Below are positions 6,534-6,765 of a stretch of 6,765 bases of DNA, piece by piece. The stretch's first letter is position 1, and every line of letters begins with the position of its first letter. Location: the NCBI GenBank assembly GCA_019113665.1, contig DXGW01000171.1:1-6765 (forward strand), in the 5' to 3' direction. Both the position numbers and the translations under genes were made by a program. The notes under the pieces are model-generated. The model was not told where the DNA came from, made no database searches, and saw only the letters and a program-made list of their open reading frames with translations. The stretch comes from Candidatus Alistipes excrementipullorum. GTDB taxonomy: Bacteria; Bacteroidota; Bacteroidia; Bacteroidales; Rikenellaceae.

Positions 6534-6539
6534 TTCCAC

Positions 6540-6568
6540 ACGGCAGCTTTCGGGCTGCCGTTTTTTTT
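6540..6568 (+). terminator. Intrinsic terminator of the reductase operon
   Basis: CGGCAGC (6541-6547) and GCTGCCG (6554-6560) form a perfect 7-bp GC-rich stem, extended by an A-T pair, with loop TTTCGG. Eight T follow at 6561-6568. It begins 7 nt after the stop of the SDR gene, closing the three-gene transcription unit. Confidence 0.92.
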
Positions 6569-6648
6569 GCCGTGACGGCCGTGAACGGGACTGTGTGTGC
6601 CGTCAATAAAAATCGTATTTCGGAAGATACTTTCCGTGATTATTTTGT

Positions 6649-6656
6649 TACTTTTG
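6649..6656 (+). promoter_or_regulatory. -7 box of a gene entering the right edge
   Basis: TACTTTTG matches TAnnTTTG exactly and lies about 80 nt after the operon terminator, in non-coding sequence. No TTTG -33 element is seen at the usual distance. Predicted transcription would start near 6663, only about 9 nt before the ATG at 6672. Confidence 0.4.
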
Positions 6657-6671
6657 CGCGCTCGGACAACC

Positions 6672-6765
6672 ATGTACCGTCTGTGTGCTGCAACGGTTTG
6701 TCTGATATTGGGTTAGGGTTTATCGTTCGTGTGCATCATCAGTTGTGACGGCTGCCTGAAGGCGG
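6672..6765 (+). pseudogene. Possible lipoprotein gene start interrupted by an in-frame TAG (truncated by window end)
   Basis: From ATG 6672 the frame reads MYRLCAATVCLILG, then TAG (6714-6716), then continues open to the window end as GLSFVCIISCDGCLKA. Read across the TAG, it looks like a lipoprotein signal peptide: a basic start, a long hydrophobic core and Cys-Asp after IIS, a common Bacteroidota lipobox form. The other two plus frames stop between 6746 and 6759, so this is the only one left open. It could be a nonsense mutation, a sequence error (TTG to TAG would need one base), or chance in a short stretch. The function of any downstream protein is unknown. Confidence 0.25.

Noticed and set aside
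4467..6539. A 690-codon open frame on the minus strand across the OYE-like and SDR genes
   Set aside because: Its translation is rich in His, Arg and Gln with no recognisable domain, and both plus-strand genes have intact family motifs. The two genes share a frame, so the GC-biased antisense frame simply stays open across both.

Overview
The window looks like chromosomal DNA from a gut-type Bacteroidota, probably a Bacteroidales and possibly an Alistipes-like (Rikenellaceae) organism. The evidence is the set of TAnnTTTG -7 promoter boxes upstream of genes, start codons without Shine-Dalgarno sequences, a GH97 glycosidase, a GGDD-type (pyrophosphate-type) phosphofructokinase, and fairly GC-rich coding sequence with frequent ATA isoleucine codons. 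The genus is an inference from composition and gene content. I see no mobile element, tRNA, rRNA or CRISPR.

Layout. Positions 1-105 hold a short promoter region. Positions 106-2112 (+) encode a secreted GH97 glycoside hydrolase of the retaining, alpha-galactosidase-like type. A strong A-stem-U hairpin at 2131-2170 serves as a shared terminator with the convergent gene at 2188-3420 (-), a 410-residue phosphofructokinase whose active-site residues indicate use of pyrophosphate. A divergent intergenic region (3421-3715) carries a -7 box for each neighbour and an imperfect 11-bp inverted repeat.

The most interesting part is a compact three-gene operon at 3716-6533 (+), with gaps of 4 and 3 nt, its own promoter and its own intrinsic terminator. 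It encodes (1) a polytopic membrane steroid 5-alpha-reductase homologue (SRD5A family), (2) a single-domain old-yellow-enzyme/BaiCD-like flavin ene-reductase with an unusual C-terminal cysteine cluster, and (3) an SDR with an intact Ser-Tyr-Lys triad and a hydrophobic tail. Together these make a coherent route for reducing 3-oxo-delta4 steroids or secondary bile acids: ring A double-bond reduction to the 5-alpha (allo) or 5-beta configuration, then reduction of the 3-ketone to an alcohol. The combination resembles the 5AR/5BR/3beta-HSDH sets reported in gut Bacteroidales that make isoallolithocholic acid. The pathway idea is therefore not new, but this version has features worth testing.

After the operon terminator, 6569-6765 holds a further -7 box and a possible lipoprotein gene start broken by an in-frame TAG, running off the window end.
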